Part shown: one piece after another, positions 11,113 through 13,600 of the stretch | How the letters are laid out: the number at the start of each line of letters is the position of its first letter | Position numbering within the stretch: the first letter of the stretch is position 1 | Assembly (NCBI GenBank): GCA_026770585.1 | Contig: MU646328.1 | Coordinates: 243,662-257,261 of the forward strand | Direction of reading: 5' to 3' | Origin: Baffinella frigidus | Lineage: Eukaryota; Cryptophyceae; Cryptomonadales; Baffinellaceae | DNA: 13,600 nucleotides | Program-made: the position numbers and the translations under genes | The notes under the pieces: model-generated | Told to the model about the DNA's origin: nothing | Databases searched by the model: none | The model's input: only the letters and a program-made list of their open reading frames with translations

Positions 11113-11687
11113 ATAGCAGGACCACGGTAAGCTCAGGCTCGGTCCCTGGGATCATCAAATTGGTCTTGGGTTTGAAAAGGGGTATTTTGTGGTTATTCAT
11201 ATGAATTACATATCCAGAACAATGCGGCTAATAAAGAGTGCGACTACGGAGACGACGCAAGTAGCGCAGGGAGAGACGTGAGGGCAGAAACCCGAGTAGA
11301 GGGGGACCTAGAGGGAGGCCATACGCACTCTACACGCTGTCCACGAGTCCTTGAAAGTGCCTCGATAGTCTTGAACATTTTCGATTTACGTTGACATCTA
11401 CCCCAGGTCTGGGGTAGATACGACAAAAGTTGACACATTTTGTGCCAACAATCAACGTTTGAAAAATAGTTCGAGGAGCTCATCCGTAGATTGTTCCCAT
11501 CTCCTCAAGAGTGAGGTGGCCATGGCCTTCGATGTGAGTGTAATACAAACCCCAAAACACCAAAGTTCCAGAGCACAATTTGAGCCACCTCCCAGGGCTG
11601 GTGGGTGTACGGTGCACGGCCGGAGGTCTGGATCCGGCGCGCGAATTTCATGCTCTTCAGGTTGTGGAACCAACTCCGTTTTGATGT
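11113..11687. other. No recognised gene; one strong hairpin
   Basis: About 575 bases of mixed composition. Frames are open on both strands near its right end (for example 11459-11857 on + and 11452-11808 on minus). They shadow each other in GC-rich DNA and I recognise no domain in either. Confidence 0.4.
11396..11419. other. Perfect 10-bp stem hairpin
   Basis: ATCTACCCCA GGTC TGGGGTAGAT. It is flanked by GTTGACAT upstream and GTTGACAC downstream. It could be a regulatory or structural RNA element, but no transcript boundary is visible. Confidence 0.65.
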
Positions 11688-11767
11688 CCGCCACGCGTTC
11701 CCACCCATGGAGGGTCGGTTGCATCAGGACTTCGAGGACACCTGGGCAGGGTGTCCGCGAGGAGACA
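11688..11767 (+). repeat. 80-bp direct repeat, copy 1
   Basis: CCGCCACGCGTTCCCACCCA through GTGTCCGCGAGGAGACA. It recurs at 11901-11982, 213 bases downstream, with a handful of substitutions and a 2-base length change. The 2-base change shifts reading frame, which argues against both copies being coding in the same frame. Confidence 0.8.
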
Positions 11768-11900
11768 ACTCGCATGCTCCGTTTGTCAGTTTGCGGCGAA
11801 TCCTGCAACTTTTTCCTTTCTTCGGGGGGTGGTACCGTTACTTCCAGTCAATCTTGAGTTGGTCTCCTTGTGAGTGGGACCTTTATTCATACCGACATGC

Positions 11901-11982
11901 CCGCCACGCGTTCCCACCCGTGGAGGGTCGGTTGCAGCAGGACCTCGAGGCCACCTGGACAGAGGGTGCCCGCGAGAAGACA
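11901..11982 (+). repeat. 80-bp direct repeat, copy 2
   Basis: CCGCCACGCGTTCCCACCCG through GGTGCCCGCGAGAAGACA. Partner of 11688-11767. Confidence 0.8.
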
Positions 11983-12465
11983 CCGTGTTCACTCTCGGCC
12001 CACGCGTGATGGGATTCCTTGCGGTCCGCAGCGTTGCGGTCCGCCTTTTTTTTGCTGCGCCGGCCCGGCTCCTGCAGCGCAGCTCCCACGAAGGGGGTGC
12101 ACGAGGGATACGTCGGCAAGGAATGGGGAAGACCTGGGTGGGGGAAGGACGGTAGCTGGCCGGAAGAGGATGGCGTCGATCCTGCCAGCATTGTGGTGCG
12201 AGGGCGGGCGTCCATCGGCGGTGGAGGTGGCGTAGCAGAAGCCCGCCGCCATCCCAGCCTGACGCCTGTCTCCGCGTTTGATCAAGCATGCCGCAAACGG
12301 TCTGTTCCCACGCCAAGCTCCTTCGAGGGTTATTCGAGAACCGTTCTTGGAGCCGTTGGCCCAATCTTGGAGCCGTTTTGAATTGGAAATTGACTTTTGA
12401 ATGGCGTTTCCCGTTGCAAACTGACTTTTGAATAACCCCCCAAGACGACCCTGACCCCAAGACTT
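11983..12465. other. GC-rich interval upstream of ankyrin gene
   Basis: It contains a doubled TTGCGGTCCGC (12022 and 12035), an 8-T run near 12047, paired TCTTGGAGCCGTT motifs (12342 and 12364) and paired TGACTTTTGAAT motifs (about 12390 and 12421). Long minus-strand frames (up to 298 codons, 11786-12682) cross it but overlap each other and the ankyrin exon, and their content is Arg/Pro/Ser-rich. I judge these to be GC-driven shadows. Any ankyrin promoter or upstream exon would lie here. Confidence 0.45.
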
Positions 12466-12486
12466 TTTTTTTTGCCTTCTCTTGGG
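12464..12486 (+). promoter_or_regulatory. Polypyrimidine tract, possible splice or trans-splice acceptor
   Basis: Ten T residues followed by GCCTTCTCTTGGGAG lie about 35 bases before the first in-frame ATG of the ankyrin gene. A T-rich tract ending in AG is the pattern of a 3' splice site, or of a leader-addition site in lineages that trans-splice. Inference only. Confidence 0.35.
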
Positions 12487-12548
12487 AGCTTGGCTTTCCG
12501 CGCTGCGCGGGGGAGCATGGGAGCTTGGCTTTCTGCGCTGCGCGGGGC
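12484..12548 (+). repeat. 35-bp duplication spanning the ankyrin start codon
   Basis: GGGAGCTTGGCTTTC(C/T)GCGC then TGCGCGGGG occurs at 12484 and again at 12519, period 35. The proposed ATG (12517-12519) lies at the joint between copies. The same region reads open upstream without an ATG, so the start depends on this duplication. Confidence 0.75.
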
Positions 12549-13545
12549 GCCGGAGGGACGCGCCGCCGTTCCTGTGAAATACCCCCATCTCTGGCAAGCA
12601 GCGGTGTTGGGCTGGACGGAAGAGTGCCGGCGGTTGCTCGCGGGAGGCGCCGACGTCCAGGAGACAGGGCCGGGGGGAGCATCGCCCCTGCATGTCGCCG
12701 CTGCTGGAGAGTACGGCGAGGACGTTGTTCGGCTGCTGCTTCTCAAGCATGGGGCTGACGTGAGGGCCACGGATGACGATGGGAGGACGGCGCTCCACTA
12801 CGCGGCGACTCATGGACGGGCAAACCCCAGACCCCAAACCCCAGACCCCAGACCCCAAACCCCAAACACCAACTCCTAAACACTAAACAACGGACTCTCC
12901 CCTCGCAGACGCCGCGAAGAAGCCCGCCCTAAAACCCACACCCTTAAACCTAAACCCTAAACCCTGAACCCTAAGCCCAGAACCCTGAACCAGGCTCACC
13001 TGGCCCTGCTGCTGCTTGAGCACGGCGCGGATGTCTCAGCCAAGACCATCACTGGACAGACGCCAGCGCATTCCGCTGCTACTGCGGGTCACGAGGCGGT
13101 TACGGCGCTACTCATCGGGCACGGGGCGGACGTGTCGTCAGAGGACACCACCGGGAGGACGGCGCTCCACTACTGTGCCTTCCATGGACACGAGGCGCAC
13201 ACTCTCCTTCTTCTCGTGAGCGGCGCGGACCTCTCGGCCAAAGGGTTTCACGGGTTCACCCCGCTGCATCTCGCCGCCTTCCAGGGCAGCGCGGCGGTGG
13301 TGCTGCTCCTGCTCAAGCACGGCGCTGACCCGACGCTGGTTTCAAGCGACAGATGGAAAAGGACGCCGGAGGACCTCGCGACTCTTGCTTCGCACCTTGA
13401 GGTCGCGGCGATGCTCAAGGCAGAGGCACTGCGCAGGGCCAAGTGCGAGGCGTTCAGCATGGGGCAGCTGGAGCGGCTGGGGGCGGGGTCGCGGGCGCGC
13501 TGGCTCGATGCGGGGGTGGTTCGGATGGTGCTGGATCAGATCTGA
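12517..13545 (+). CDS. Ankyrin-repeat protein, two exons
   Basis: Exons 12517-12819 and 12994-13545 give 284 residues ending at TGA. Ankyrin repeats are helix-turn-helix units for protein binding; the partner is unknown. Visible repeats: ~23-52 (degenerate, WQAAVLGWTEECRRLLAGGA), 53-88 (ASPLHVAAAGEYGEDVV), 89-121 (RTALHYAATHGR, crossing the intron), 122-154 (QTPAHSAATAGHEAV), 155-187 (RTALHYCAFHGHEAH) and 188-220 (FTPLHLAAFQGSAAV), each with an LLL..HGAD-type second half. A partial repeat (RTPEDLATLASHLEVAAML) and an Arg-rich tail ending MVLDQI follow. No signal peptide, membrane segment or other domain is seen. The ATG is the first Met in frame; the frame is open further upstream, so a longer product or upstream exon is possible. 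It is the only gene in the window with clear protein similarity. Confidence 0.85.
12820..12993 (+). other. Ankyrin gene intron made of telomere-like repeat (GC...AG)
   Basis: The 174 bases from GCAAACCCC to AACCAG are CCCCAGA/CCCCAAA/CCCTAAA-like heptamers and contain in-frame stops (for example TAA at 12877). Removing exactly this piece joins His-Gly-Arg to Ala-His-Leu and gives one complete ankyrin repeat with canonical spacing. No GT occurs anywhere between 12820 and 12990, so the donor must be GC. A stronger-looking acceptor (CTCTCCCCTCGCAG, ending 12908) also exists, but using it leaves stops. The alternative is a gene broken by insertion of telomere-like DNA. Confidence 0.55.
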
Positions 13546-13569
13546 AGGGGTCCAGCAGCCCTTGTTGTT

Positions 13570-13597
13570 CTCGTTCGCAGCGCGCTGCGGCAACGAG
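13570..13597. other. Hairpin downstream of ankyrin stop codon
   Basis: CTCGTT and AACGAG bracket the 14-base palindrome CGCAGCGCGCTGCG, with a 2-base offset on one side, 25 bases after the stop codon. The left part, TTGTTCTCGTTCGCAG, also looks like a 3' splice site. The role is undecided because the window ends here. Confidence 0.5.
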
Positions 13598-13600
13598 GGG

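Noticed and set aside
11786-12682. 298-codon minus-strand open frame
   Set aside because: Antisense to the first ankyrin exon, overlapped by another long minus-strand frame (11989-12858). Arg/Pro/Ser-rich with no domain, as expected of GC-rich shadow frames.
12895-12930. Small extra ankyrin exon after the strong acceptor-like CTCTCCCCTCGCAG
   Set aside because: The sequence after it would add five or more residues to the repeat and reaches a stop within about 22 bases in the required frame; the single-intron model gives canonical repeat spacing.

Overview
The window looks like eukaryotic nuclear, subtelomere-type DNA. The + strand opens with about 1.5 kb of degenerate CCCTAAA-class heptamers (the complement of the TTTAGGG telomere repeat of plants, many algae and some other protists). 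C-rich on the + strand is the orientation expected of a left chromosome end. Related blocks recur inside the window (about 3.5, 7.15, 9.4-9.8 and 12.8-13.0 kb), some flipped to the G-rich strand (about 1.86, 3.82 and 4.2 kb). With one intron-split ankyrin gene and many small non-coding inverted-repeat elements, this suggests a protist or microalga with a GC-rich, repeat-laden genome. A cryptophyte- or dinoflagellate-like alga is plausible, but the sequence alone cannot fix the lineage.

Layout: 1-1660 degenerate telomere-like arrays broken by GC-rich boxes; 1681-1853 a minisatellite ending in a hairpin; 2258-5170 short elements, a 20-bp minisatellite with interleaved 50-60 bp boxes, an 80-bp dispersed repeat and two AT-rich foldback elements; 5255-5354 a purine microsatellite; 5778-6631 two alternating repeat families; 6650-7140 four copies of an exon-like cassette; 7250-9424 a dense nest of miniature inverted-repeat elements, several with visible target duplications and matching empty sites; 9425-9790 further telomere-like arrays; 10065-11112 more miniature elements; 11113-12470 GC-rich sequence with no gene I can defend; 12517-13545 an ankyrin-repeat gene.

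The only confident protein gene is the ankyrin gene (two exons, 284 residues, at least six repeats). Its intron consists of telomere-like repeat and contains no GT dinucleotide, so it would need a GC donor. The exon-like cassettes at 6.65-7.14 kb are also separated by telomere-like sequence, and one separator has GT...AG ends that join the flanking cassettes in frame. Telomere-like sequence acting as intron material is the most interesting theme here. The second is a tandem duplication at 8667-9255: one 134-bp unit is intact and the other carries two clean insertions whose removal restores exactly 134 bp.

I see no rRNA, tRNA, CRISPR array, transposase, reverse transcriptase or viral gene.
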